Part shown: positions 28,671-37,540 of the stretch, in pieces | Position numbering within the stretch: the stretch's first letter is position 1 | How the letters are laid out: each line of letters starts with the position of its first letter | Assembly (NCBI RefSeq): GCF_002483205.1 | Contig: NZ_DLHM01000005.1 | Location: 753,804-817,803, forward strand | DNA length: 64,000 bases | Reading direction: 5' to 3' | From: Flavihumibacter sp. UBA7668 | GTDB lineage: Bacteria; Bacteroidota; Bacteroidia; Chitinophagales; Chitinophagaceae | Notes under the pieces: generated by a model | What the model saw: only the letters and a program-made list of their open reading frames with translations | Databases searched by the model: none | What the model was told of the DNA's origin: nothing | Position numbers and translations under genes: made by a program

Positions 28671-31013
28671 TTAAATACTGCTTGCTGCGAAATCACGGGC
28701 CAGTACAACTGCAGGTGGTGCAAGGGCGATTCTGTTATCAGTTCTCAGAATGGAATAAATAATATCCTGCGCGTTTGTCAGATCAGTGCCATAAGCAACA
28801 CTAATTACCAGGCTGATTCGCTTTCTGTTTCTGCTCATGGTCCAATTCACCAGATGTTGGCTCAGCAGGTCGCCGTTTGGAATAATTAAACTGGCCCCAT
28901 CTGAAGTAAGCACCACACTGGATCGGAATCCGATTGATTTCATGGTGCCGGTTTTCCCATCCACTTCTATAATATCACCTACATTTACCGGTTTTTCAAA
29001 TGCAATGATCAGTCCGCTTACCAGATTATTTACCAGTGATTGCAAACCTAATCCAATTCCTACGCCAAGCGCTCCGATAATGAGCGTGATTCTGTCCAAA
29101 GGAATGCCGGCAGCAGCAATTGCCAGAAATAATCCGGAACTAATTATAATGATTCGTATCAGCAATAACCAGCTACCTACCTCCACCTTTCCTTTTCTTG
29201 AGGAACTGGTGTGGGTGGGATCAGGTTCTGCAGCGAAATAGGAAATCAGTCTGGAAAGAAATAAGGAGCAGATCAGGATTAAGGCAAAAATAAATATGCC
29301 ATTAATACTGAAACTGTAATCACCCAGTTTTCGCTCTTCGTTTAGAAAATTATTGAGCGGTACTGCAATCTTCCTGAAAGCATAAAAATGTCTGCCCATT
29401 AAAATGCCCCATCCAACAATCAGGAAAACATAAAAAATCGATGGTGCTTTATCACCAACTTTTTCAAAGTTGATGTAAAATAATTTTTTATCGGGGTGTT
29501 GATAAATTTGAGAGGCAATACTGAGTCCTTCATTTACGAGCCGAACGGTCCATAAAAACAGAATGGCAATTATTAATCCCGTGTATCCGATTATTAAAAA
29601 TGTTTTTGACAAATTATATCTGCCAAATAGATTAAATAAAGCGGAGAGCAAGGCTATAAATGTAAATATTCCAACGAAATACAGAATTTTTTTCTCCCTT
29701 AGAACGGTACGATGGCTGTTTTGGAGAATGTAGGTCCCATATACAAATCCGAATACCTGCATAGCCAGCATTACCCAGCGCTCTATGCGGGATGCCTGTA
29801 AGAACATATTGCTTAATCCCGCAAGAAAGAATACAAAAACCATAATCAGCCAGAAGCGCATCCAGAATCCGGTAATATACCGGTAGAATAAAATGGAAAG
29901 ACTAATGGCAGAAAGAACCCAGAGGAAAAAACTGAATATAAAGGGCGGATCAAGAAAAATAAATTGGAAAACAGAGCTGGTAATTATAAAAGCACCAATT
30001 ATAGGGAAGCGAACCACCAATTGTCCATCAAAATTCGGCTGTAATGTATTTTCTGTTTTTAGCCGGTGTTTGAGAGAGTGCAGAAAGAAAGATACTGTAC
30101 CTAACAGAAATAAAAATAAGGATAGCCTGCCTTTATTGTCAGTAAGGTAAAATTGAAAAGCTAGCAGTTCTTTTTTTCTGGATATTTTTATAATTTCTGT
30201 GATTGGTCGTTTGTTCTTTGGCTTTTCCCATAGGTTGGGAAATTCCCGGTTTCCCAGATGGATGGCTAAATCATTGTTGAGCTTTTCAATTTCGTTTCTG
30301 GCTGTATGAACTTCGTACAAAAAGAGGTCAACATCCTGCAACAGGCGTTGAACATCCGCTACCGATTTTGTTGTTAAGGTGTCCAACGGTCCAACTTCCT
30401 TCATAATGGAAATCATTGTCTTGAAATAATTGATTACTTCCAGCGAATCTGATGGGAAAACATAAACGATGGAATCACTGGATAGAGAATCTATTCGAAA
30501 ACGGAAACCTGATAGGGTAGTAAAGTAGTTGTCGAGTGTTTCCCTGTGTTTCTCCAGGCTCAATGAAATCTGTTCCAGGATGGCATCTGAAACTGCCAAA
30601 TTTCGCTGGGTATGGTGAGTTCCCTGGTTTTTAAAAACACCATCAACAACAAGTTCAAAAGAAGACTTACTTCGGTTTAGATCATGGACAATATGGGATG
30701 TATCGAGCGATTGCTTTATAAACAAACCGGCTCTTTGCATTTCAAGTCGAATAGATTCCAAAAGAGCTCGCTTGCGCAGGTCAATTTTGCTTTTTTCAAA
30801 CTTAGCAATACTGTTTTGTGCCTCCTTTCTTCCTATTTCCTGAATCTGTTGAACAAAAGGAACCGGAATCTGATTAGTGTCTTTTTTTTGACGCTGGCTG
30901 TCGGCCGTTTGTGAAAATGCAGAAAAGCTGACAGCCATTATTACTAATATGCCGACAGCTATTCTGGTCTGTTTTTTAATTATTGATAAATGCAATATAA
31001 AAAATTGATTCAT
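28671..31013 (-). CDS. MscS-family mechanosensitive channel, interrupted near the C-terminus
   Basis: A 780-residue large MscS-type channel of the inner membrane. A signal-like helix (about residues 17-35) is followed by a periplasmic helical domain to about residue 300, roughly ten transmembrane segments, and the MscS core: pore helix GALGVGIGLGLQSLVNNLVSG, then the beta domain with GDIIEVDGKTGTM, VVLTSDGASLIIPNGDLL and INWTMSRNRKR-like sequence. The frame stops at ARDFAASSI, in the middle of the last cytoplasmic alpha/beta domain. The 57 codons after the TAA still encode the missing end, so the gene is truncated by one codon change. Whether the shortened protein is functional is unclear. 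The gene converges on DUF2167. Confidence 0.85.
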   Translation of the reverse strand: MNQFFILHLSIIKKQTRIAVGILVIMAVSFSAFSQTADSQRQKKDTNQIPVPFVQQIQEIGRKEAQNSIAKFEKSKIDLRKRALLESIRLEMQRAGLFIKQSLDTSHIVHDLNRSKSSFELVVDGVFKNQGTHHTQRNLAVSDAILEQISLSLEKHRETLDNYFTTLSGFRFRIDSLSSDSIVYVFPSDSLEVINYFKTMISIMKEVGPLDTLTTKSVADVQRLLQDVDLFLYEVHTARNEIEKLNNDLAIHLGNREFPNLWEKPKNKRPITEIIKISRKKELLAFQFYLTDNKGRLSLFLFLLGTVSFFLHSLKHRLKTENTLQPNFDGQLVVRFPIIGAFIITSSVFQFIFLDPPFIFSFFLWVLSAISLSILFYRYITGFWMRFWLIMVFVFFLAGLSNMFLQASRIERWVMLAMQVFGFVYGTYILQNSHRTVLREKKILYFVGIFTFIALLSALFNLFGRYNLSKTFLIIGYTGLIIAILFLWTVRLVNEGLSIASQIYQHPDKKLFYINFEKVGDKAPSIFYVFLIVGWGILMGRHFYAFRKIAVPLNNFLNEERKLGDYSFSINGIFIFALILICSLFLSRLISYFAAEPDPTHTSSSRKGKVEVGSWLLLIRIIIISSGLFLAIAAAGIPLDRITLIIGALGVGIGLGLQSLVNNLVSGLIIAFEKPVNVGDIIEVDGKTGTMKSIGFRSSVVLTSDGASLIIPNGDLLSQHLVNWTMSRNRKRISLVISVAYGTDLTNAQDIIYSILRTDNRIALAPPAVVLARDFAASSI

Positions 31014-31150
31014 TTTTAATTACTTCGAATAAAGCGGGCATCTTTTAAGCAGGTATTCCAAAGTTGATTTGTAGGCATCCTGTGTGTTCCAGAAAGATCG
31101 TTATTCCTGGCTATATACTCTAGTGCCCTTATCATTATAGATGCATAAAT

Positions 31151-32353
31151 TCAGACTTGTTTCGAAATTTTGGGTATTAGTGGAAACAACTGGCCGGGTA
31201 GTTTTTTCATTGCTTTTATATTGATTATTTTATCATTGTATTTGCGCGAAAAGGTGGTATTGGCGTTACCGGATGTAATGCTGGTTTGTGCGCCTTTATT
31301 GGTAATCCGGCTGCTTATATTGCTTTGTTTTTCTTTTACGATTGATAGTGCTGATATGCGGTAACCTAAAAATAGTTTAAAAAATATTCGGGAATTCCCG
31401 TTTATAACATGCGAATTTTCCTGTTCGTAAGAAGATGTAAAGGCGCTTGTGTAAAAGCCTCCAAAAATTCGTTCGCCATTGTATCCCAAGCCTGCCCTGG
31501 CATCTACCCGAACGATCAGGTCACGCTGACGGCTGTTGATTGTTGAATTGTTTGCGTTTCTTGTTGTAAAATTCATAAACAAAAATCCGGCGGCCGGAGT
31601 TAGCCCGAGTGCTACATTGAAATTCTTCTTCATTATAAAATTATGATAGTAACCTGCACCTGCCAGTAATTCCAGATTGCGGGCTTTCTGTGAAGATTGG
31701 TTAGGCGTTTCCAATCGGGTGCGGTCATCCGTCAGATAGTATCGATAATGAATTTGAGGAATGAAACTGCCGGCACTTTTTAGTTGGCGTTCTGATTGGG
31801 TAGATATTGCATTTAAGGAAAAATTCCGGTTGCACTTATAGCCGGTTGTTCCCTGAAAACCTTTGTACAACAGGTTGGGGAATTGTATATAGAGGTCACC
31901 TTCCTGCCAACCCGGTGTAAAATCACTGGTATTATCGAGGTAGTATCCTTTGGTACGGCCATAGGATAACTCCTGCAGCCAATGATCCAAATAGAGGTTC
32001 AGTCCAAAACCCAGACTCTTGGTTTTGCCTTTTTCGTCAGTGTCTGAATTATTGGGAAAAAACCGGGGTGTAAACCGAAAGGTGGCGGAAATAAATGAAT
32101 AGTTAATGCTTATTGTTGTTATCGTTGCAGCATTGGGATTGATCTGATATCTTATATCTCCGGAATACACGGAAAAGGTTTCCAAATCACTGGTTAGTGC
32201 TAGTTTAAGCGTAATAAAATCACTCATGGTTTCTATATACTGCTGTTTACTGCCAAGCTTAATTGAACGAGTATCCTGCGCATGAAGGCAGAGGGAGAAT
32301 AGCAGAATAAGTCCTGCTGCCCATAAATAAGATGTAAATCGAACGAAAGACAT
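31151..32353 (-). CDS. Outer-membrane beta-barrel protein, DUF4421-like
   Basis: A 400-residue exported protein with an N-terminal signal peptide (cleavage likely after CLHAQ). The body shows alternating aromatic beta strands, with GKTKSLGFGLNLY, YGRTKGYYLDN and FFKLFLGYRI segments that resemble DUF4421 proteins of Bacteroidota, which are predicted outer-membrane barrels. A barrel would normally end near GYRISAL; here about 60 hydrophilic residues follow, an unusual extension. Function unknown. It is upstream of the MscS gene on the same strand, about 137 bases away, with nothing recognisable between. Confidence 0.7.
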   Translation of the reverse strand: MSFVRFTSYLWAAGLILLFSLCLHAQDTRSIKLGSKQQYIETMSDFITLKLALTSDLETFSVYSGDIRYQINPNAATITTISINYSFISATFRFTPRFFPNNSDTDEKGKTKSLGFGLNLYLDHWLQELSYGRTKGYYLDNTSDFTPGWQEGDLYIQFPNLLYKGFQGTTGYKCNRNFSLNAISTQSERQLKSAGSFIPQIHYRYYLTDDRTRLETPNQSSQKARNLELLAGAGYYHNFIMKKNFNVALGLTPAAGFLFMNFTTRNANNSTINSRQRDLIVRVDARAGLGYNGERIFGGFYTSAFTSSYEQENSHVINGNSRIFFKLFLGYRISALSIVKEKQSNISSRITNKGAQTSITSGNANTTFSRKYNDKIINIKAMKKLPGQLFPLIPKISKQV

Positions 32354-32453
32354 TTGGCTGATTTGATGTTATACTTCAGCTGCCTTAACGTCTTACAATA
32401 ATACGTTATGTGATTTAATTCAGCCTCAATTTTGTCTTTATTATCTTTGTAGA

Positions 32454-33212
32454 ATGTCTATAAGTTCAGCTAGCGATTTAATTGGAATGCAGGCAGCCAG
32501 TTCTGCTGTTGCCATTACCCTCAAAAAAATGAGAGAATACGCCCGTCCGGGTATGAGTTGTAAGGAACTGGATGACTATGGTGGAAGCCTGTTAGAAAGT
32601 TTCGGAGCCAATCCCGCACCAAGTAAAACCTATGGTTTTCCGGGAAATACCTGTATCAGTGTAAATCATGAAGTGGCACATGGTATTCCAAGGAAGGATA
32701 AAATGCTGGCAGCCGGAGACCTGGTTAATATTGATGTATCTGCAGAATTAAATGGATACTGGTCTGATAATGGCGGCTCTTTCGTTTTGGGTGAAGATGT
32801 ATCCGGTCATGCAAAATTGGTGAATGCATCACGTAGCATTCTGTTGAATGCCATTCATTATATTAAGCCCGGAATGAAAGTGGCTGAATTAGGTCGTTTT
32901 ATTGAGTTGTCTGCAAAGAAAGAAGGGTATAAGGTAATCCGAAACCTCACGGGACACGGAATAGGCAGGAGTCTTCATGAATATCCGCATTCCATCGCTA
33001 ATTTTTTTGATCCCTATAACCGTGACCGCTTCAAAAAAAATATGGTGATAGCTGTTGAAACCTTTATCTCAACCGGTGCGAGAAATGCAAAAGAATTAAA
33101 TGATGGCTGGACCCTGGTAACCGGTGATGAAAGTTTTGTTGCCCAGCATGAACATACCATTGTAATTACAGAAAAAGCACCCTTAATATTAACTGCTGCC
33201 AATGACATTTAG
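32454..33212 (+). CDS. map: Type I methionine aminopeptidase
   Basis: Removes the initiator methionine from nascent proteins. The pita-bread metal ligands are all present: Asp94, Asp105, His168, Glu202 and Glu233, with the substrate His in the HEVAHGIP segment (residues 72-79). The length of 252 residues is normal for type I. It is not next to secY or infA, where map often lies, so it may be a second copy; that cannot be judged here. The stop codon overlaps the stop of the convergent Spy-like gene by four bases (33209-33212). Confidence 0.95.
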   Translation: MSISSASDLIGMQAASSAVAITLKKMREYARPGMSCKELDDYGGSLLESFGANPAPSKTYGFPGNTCISVNHEVAHGIPRKDKMLAAGDLVNIDVSAELNGYWSDNGGSFVLGEDVSGHAKLVNASRSILLNAIHYIKPGMKVAELGRFIELSAKKEGYKVIRNLTGHGIGRSLHEYPHSIANFFDPYNRDRFKKNMVIAVETFISTGARNAKELNDGWTLVTGDESFVAQHEHTIVITEKAPLILTAANDI

Positions 33213-33661
33213 CGGCGTTTTCCCCGCTTCGCCAGGCGACTGATTACTGTGTCAAGCTTTACCTGCTGGGTGTCATTGCAGATGGCTCTCACTCTTCTGA
33301 AATGCTGGTAATTATTTAAACTTACCTGCTTTTCATATCCGGCCATTTTTGTTGCAATTTCCTCAATGAGTGAATCGGGCTGGGGCTCCAGTTTCATGTT
33401 CCGGTACAAGGCTTCTCTGTTCGAACGGATGGAATCATACATTTCCCGGTTCTTTTTATTAACCGTTTCCCATAAATCGCGGAACTGGTTTTTTTGAGTA
33501 CTGTCAAATCCTATTTCTTTTGCCATATACTCAACCGGCGACCATTCATTTTTACCCGAACCTTTTCTTTTATCTTCTTTGCCAAAAAAATATACGCCCA
33601 GTAAAACCAGGTTGCTGATTAAAAGGACGGCAATGACAATAATGAGCGTTTTGTTTTGCAT
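33209..33661 (-). CDS. Spy/CpxP-like periplasmic sensor protein
   Basis: A 150-residue protein with a single N-terminal signal-anchor helix (about residues 5-25) and a helical periplasmic part. The helical domain has the size and pattern of LTxxQ/heavy-metal-sensor proteins: a GFDSTQKNQF helix followed by REMYDSIRSNREALYRNM and NNYQHFRRVRAICND. A TTG at 33667 lies two codons upstream, but the ATG at 33661 is preferred. It is the last gene of a sigma / anti-sigma / sensor operon, resembling metal- or envelope-stress-sensing ECF systems, so it may modulate the anti-sigma protein. Such genes are commonly annotated 'periplasmic heavy metal sensor'. Confidence 0.75.
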   Translation of the reverse strand: MQNKTLIIVIAVLLISNLVLLGVYFFGKEDKRKGSGKNEWSPVEYMAKEIGFDSTQKNQFRDLWETVNKKNREMYDSIRSNREALYRNMKLEPQPDSLIEEIATKMAGYEKQVSLNNYQHFRRVRAICNDTQQVKLDTVISRLAKRGKRR

Positions 33662-33667
33662 ACTCAA

Positions 33668-33997
33668 TCAGGGTTGATTAATTCCATTCTCCAGAATATT
33701 GGAGGGCTGGAAACTGTAATCCTGCGCCAGTGTTACCAACTGATCGTTCAGCTCATCTGCACTGGAATTATTGCTGGTAATAGTCAGAATATTTAAAAGA
33801 ATCACCACCGCAACCAATCCAATAGCTACCATTGGCTTTGAAAGAAAATTTGCCAGCCAGCTCCATGCTGTTCTTTCCTGATCAAGCTTCACTCTGATCC
33901 GGGTATACAGATGCGGATTGGCACTGGCACTTTCCAGTCCATCCAGGCTTCGGAGTGCCTGCTCCACCTTCTCCTGTATCTCTTTTTTTCTATTCAT
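33668..33997 (-). CDS. Probable anti-sigma factor (single-helix membrane protein)
   Basis: A 109-residue protein with a cytoplasmic helical N-terminus of about 55 residues, one transmembrane helix (about residues 56-74, PMVAIGLVAVVILLNIL) and a short periplasmic tail. This topology, and an eight-base overlap with the preceding ECF sigma gene, are the classic marks of an anti-sigma factor, although no zinc-binding ZAS motif is visible. It ends directly before the Spy-like gene. No family name can be given from sequence. Confidence 0.7.
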   Translation of the reverse strand: MNRKKEIQEKVEQALRSLDGLESASANPHLYTRIRVKLDQERTAWSWLANFLSKPMVAIGLVAVVILLNILTITSNNSSADELNDQLVTLAQDYSFQPSNILENGINQP

Positions 33998-34568
33998 GTT
34001 TGTGTGTTTGGTAATAGTTGGTCAATGTTTTTTGGAGGTTGGATTTTGCCCTGTTTAATAATGCTTCCACTGCTCCGTCTGTCGTTTCCATCACCTGTGC
34101 AATTTCCTTCAAAGCCAATCCTTCTATCTTCTGCAAACTGTAGGCCACCTGTTGTTGTTCCGGTAACTTTTTTATAGCCCTGAACAAAACCTGCGCTTCC
34201 TGTTTTTTTTCCATTTGAACACCGGGATGAATAAAGTCTCCCGGGTCTGATTCTCCATTTTCGTCCGAACCTAAAATGGGCGTCATCCAACCAAACCGTT
34301 TCTTTCGTTTCTTTTTTCGGATCGCATCCAGCGACTGATGCACGGCTATTTTATACAACCAGGTCTGAATGCTGGATTCCTCCCTGAACCGGTGGATCGT
34401 TTTCCAGGCAATAATAAATACTTCCTGGGTTATATCCTCTGCATCCTGTTCCTGCTGTACAAGCCCGAGTGCCGTATTGTAGATCCTGTCTTTCCAGTCC
34501 TCCACCAACTGGCAGAAAGCCGCTTCTTCTCCCTGCCGGAGCCGCTCTATAAATCGGGGATCAGTCAC
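33990..34568 (-). CDS. ECF-type RNA polymerase sigma factor
   Basis: A 192-residue sigma-70 family protein with region 2 (about residues 10-80, including AEDITQEVFIIAWKTIHRFREESSIQTW in parts) and region 4 (about 125-185, with QQQVAYSLQKIEGLALKEIA and GAVEALLNRAKSNL). Such factors direct transcription in response to envelope signals. The start codon is GTG. The anti-sigma-like gene overlaps its end by eight bases, and an outer-membrane barrel protein gene lies 45 bases upstream on the same strand, so the barrel may belong to its regulon. Confidence 0.92.
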   Translation of the reverse strand: MTDPRFIERLRQGEEAAFCQLVEDWKDRIYNTALGLVQQEQDAEDITQEVFIIAWKTIHRFREESSIQTWLYKIAVHQSLDAIRKKKRKKRFGWMTPILGSDENGESDPGDFIHPGVQMEKKQEAQVLFRAIKKLPEQQQVAYSLQKIEGLALKEIAQVMETTDGAVEALLNRAKSNLQKTLTNYYQTHKHE

Positions 34569-34613
34569 ACTCTGATGGTTTCTTGCTTGCTGCTTTTGAT
34601 CCCAATTTACTGG

Positions 34614-37490
34614 TTAATTCATAGAATCGCCAAATCCTCCCATGCCGGTATTGCCAAGATAGGCTCCCGGAGGGCCACCCGGACCGCCAAATCCACCACC
34701 TGGTCCCCAGGGACCCTGGCGACGCTGTGGTGCCGGAGCTTTTCCAAAATTCTTGATTCTATAGGAAAAGGTCAGCATAAAATACTGGGTCAGTACCTGC
34801 GTCTGGTTGTCTTCAATATAGTTGGCTGCAACGGTTCTGCTGATACTTCTGTTCTGTTTCAATAAATCAAATACGGAGAGTCTTAATTCACCTTTTTGGT
34901 CTTTCAGGAATTTTTTACCAATCCCCATATTCCACAGCCAGAAATTCTGATTGAAAGCCGCCGTTAATCCACGGTATAACTGGTTATTGATATCGGTGTT
35001 AAAAATCCATCCGTTTTTGCTCAACAGGTTCAGACCTAATCCGGCCGACTGACTGAAATAATTGTTATTGAGAGATTGCTGAAAACTATTCTTTACCGTA
35101 CTGTAATTCGCATTATAATTCAGGTTGAAATCTACATACTCACTGATGTTACTTGCGATGATCATGCCACCATTCCAGGTAGTATTTTTTGCGATGTTTG
35201 AAATATTGTTGATAATGCCCGGTGTCTTGGAAAAATTACCTCCCACATTAAAGGTCAGGTTTGATTTGATGGCCTTAAATGGAAAGGAATAGGTGAACAT
35301 TGTATTCGTTGACCAATATCCATTCAGGTTAACGGGTTTGGATAACTGAGCACCTTTTCTTAGAGTAACGGTCGGTGTTAGCACTGAATCCTCAAATGCG
35401 GTATAAGTGGCATTGGTGATATAATCGTCTGCCTGGTTCATGAAGAAATTAATGAAAAAGCTATTGCCTTTCCGACTATTGGTATAGGTATAGCGGCCAC
35501 CCAGCCTGTTTGCGACCGATTGTTCCAGTTCCGGATTACCCGTATTCATAAATAACTGATTGGTATTGTTGATTACATTCTGCAGTTGATTCACAGATGG
35601 GTTGTTGGTACTGCTCCTGTAAAAAATTCGGATATTACTTTTGTCGCCGATTTTTTTTCTGAAAAAAGCATTCGGAAGGAGATTGCTGAATGTTTTCTTC
35701 AGATTGCCGGTCTGCGGATAGGTCTGATTGTTATCAAGGGTTGTATGCTGGGCATCAATTCCGATATTAAGGTTCATATTTCGATCTCCGATCCGATAAG
35801 TGATACCTCCGCGATGCGTTGTAATTTCATTTATAAAGACATTGGATAAACTGGTATCCAGTATGCTGAATTTGTCGGTACTATTATCAAAACCCAAGGT
35901 ACGTTGATCTGCATCATTTTTAGAGAAGGAAGGGTTGTAGTTAAATTGCAATTGTCCTCTTTTACCAATGGGTTCGGTATAGGAAATATTAGCTGATATG
36001 GATTGGCTCTTAGTGTCAGACAATTGCTGCTGAAGCAGCGAGTCGTTATTGATGACTCCACCTTTGTAAAAAGTAGAAATTGCCGTAACATCCTTCTGGC
36101 TGTTCCGGTCATTAAAACCAGTTGTTAATCCAACCGAGACCGATCTTCCTTTTTTGCCAAAGGAATGGCGATATAAGAAAGTGTTATTAAAATTGTACCC
36201 ACTGCCGGTGGTTCTGTTCCGGTTCTCCGTTTCGCTGATCAGTTCCTGATTTTGCTGGCGCTGTATTCCAAGAATATTGTTCTGGATATCATTTTGCTGA
36301 TAACTGAAGCTTGGAATAATCAGGAGTGTATTATTGGAGTCGATTTTATATTCCATTCGCATATTAATGCGATGGTTGGTGTTCTTATTCTCACTCAGCG
36401 ATTCTTCTCTATATAAAGAGCTGCTGTCTGGAGTAATAAATTGTTCCCTGTTGGAACTGGAATTGTTTTCATTATTGGAATTATTAAAGAAATAACTGCC
36501 ACTTACATTAAAGTTTTTGCCCCATAGATCACTGAAATTAACACCTATCGCATTGGTTTTGGTGATTCCATTGGCGCCCTGCACCTGGAAGTTTCCTCCA
36601 CCGCCACGGCCTGCACCACCACCCCGGCCACTACCACCTCCGGAAAGCCCAAGCATATCGGAACTGGAGAAATTCTGTTGATTGATATTATTGAAAAGTC
36701 CTACAATGGAGACCCTTCTTTCTTTTTTGAAAAAATTTACTGCACCACCTGCCTGGTAACGACTATCCGTTCCATAACCTCCATAAATCCGTCCAAACTG
36801 TCCGGCTCTTCTGTCTTCTCTTGTTACTATATTGATGGCTTTATATCCCTGCCCGTCATCAAAACCGGTTAGCTGTGCCTGATCGCTCAAACGGTCAAAT
36901 ACCTGAATTTTGTCTACCACATCGGCTGGCAGGTTACGAAGTGCTGCAGTAGCATCATCCCCAAAAAATTCACGGCCATCCACGGTTACTTTACGAACCT
37001 GCTCCCCCTGTGCCTTTACCTGTCCGTTTTCAATAGAAACACCGGGCATTTTTTTAACCAGGTCTTCCACATTGGCATCTGGATTCACCTTAAACTGGCT
37101 GGCATTAAATTGTACGGTATCGCCTTTTTGCTGTGCAGGAGGAGTTGTTGCTTTTACGATAACTTCTTCCAGTGCTTTATCTCCTTTTCCTAAGCGGATG
37201 GTACCCAGGTTGGTTTCACCTCCCTGCAGTGTCACCAGCTTTTCATAAGCTGCAAAACCTACAAAGGATACATAAATTTTGTAGGATCCATTGGGTACTT
37301 CAGCCAGACTAAAACCACCTGTTTTGTCTGTAACTGCATTCCTGCTGAAATTGGTATTACGAATTTGCACAGTTGCCCCTGTAAGCGGAGCTTTGGCGGT
37401 GCTGTCTTCAATTTTACCGGTAATGCGGTTTTGCGCAAACACCGTGCTTCCTAATCCGAGGGCTAAAACGAGTCCGAGAAAATACTTCAT
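34614..37490 (-). CDS. Outer-membrane beta-barrel protein with carboxypeptidase-regulatory domain (TonB-receptor-like)
   Basis: A 958-residue outer-membrane protein. The ATG at 37490 gives a signal peptide ending in STVFAQ; the frame's upstream 51 codons do not look coding. Domains in order: a CarboxypepD_reg-like beta sandwich (about 20-105), a plug-like region with VEDLVKKMPGVSIENGQVKAQG and VTVDGREFFGDD, then a large barrel. There is a Gly-rich loop (GGGSGRGGGAGRGGGG) near residue 300 and a Pro/Gly-rich C-terminal tail after the last strand (FMLTFSYRI), so the protein does not end in an aromatic residue. No TonB box is evident. Its substrate is unknown. It heads the sigma / anti-sigma / sensor cluster. 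Confidence 0.88.
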   Translation of the reverse strand: MKYFLGLVLALGLGSTVFAQNRITGKIEDSTAKAPLTGATVQIRNTNFSRNAVTDKTGGFSLAEVPNGSYKIYVSFVGFAAYEKLVTLQGGETNLGTIRLGKGDKALEEVIVKATTPPAQQKGDTVQFNASQFKVNPDANVEDLVKKMPGVSIENGQVKAQGEQVRKVTVDGREFFGDDATAALRNLPADVVDKIQVFDRLSDQAQLTGFDDGQGYKAINIVTREDRRAGQFGRIYGGYGTDSRYQAGGAVNFFKKERRVSIVGLFNNINQQNFSSSDMLGLSGGGSGRGGGAGRGGGGNFQVQGANGITKTNAIGVNFSDLWGKNFNVSGSYFFNNSNNENNSSSNREQFITPDSSSLYREESLSENKNTNHRINMRMEYKIDSNNTLLIIPSFSYQQNDIQNNILGIQRQQNQELISETENRNRTTGSGYNFNNTFLYRHSFGKKGRSVSVGLTTGFNDRNSQKDVTAISTFYKGGVINNDSLLQQQLSDTKSQSISANISYTEPIGKRGQLQFNYNPSFSKNDADQRTLGFDNSTDKFSILDTSLSNVFINEITTHRGGITYRIGDRNMNLNIGIDAQHTTLDNNQTYPQTGNLKKTFSNLLPNAFFRKKIGDKSNIRIFYRSSTNNPSVNQLQNVINNTNQLFMNTGNPELEQSVANRLGGRYTYTNSRKGNSFFINFFMNQADDYITNATYTAFEDSVLTPTVTLRKGAQLSKPVNLNGYWSTNTMFTYSFPFKAIKSNLTFNVGGNFSKTPGIINNISNIAKNTTWNGGMIIASNISEYVDFNLNYNANYSTVKNSFQQSLNNNYFSQSAGLGLNLLSKNGWIFNTDINNQLYRGLTAAFNQNFWLWNMGIGKKFLKDQKGELRLSVFDLLKQNRSISRTVAANYIEDNQTQVLTQYFMLTFSYRIKNFGKAPAPQRRQGPWGPGGGFGGPGGPPGAYLGNTGMGGFGDSMN

Positions 37491-37540
37491 ATTAATAGGT
37501 CTGTGAAGTATTAGACGTCGCAGTTGCAAAAATCCTACGG

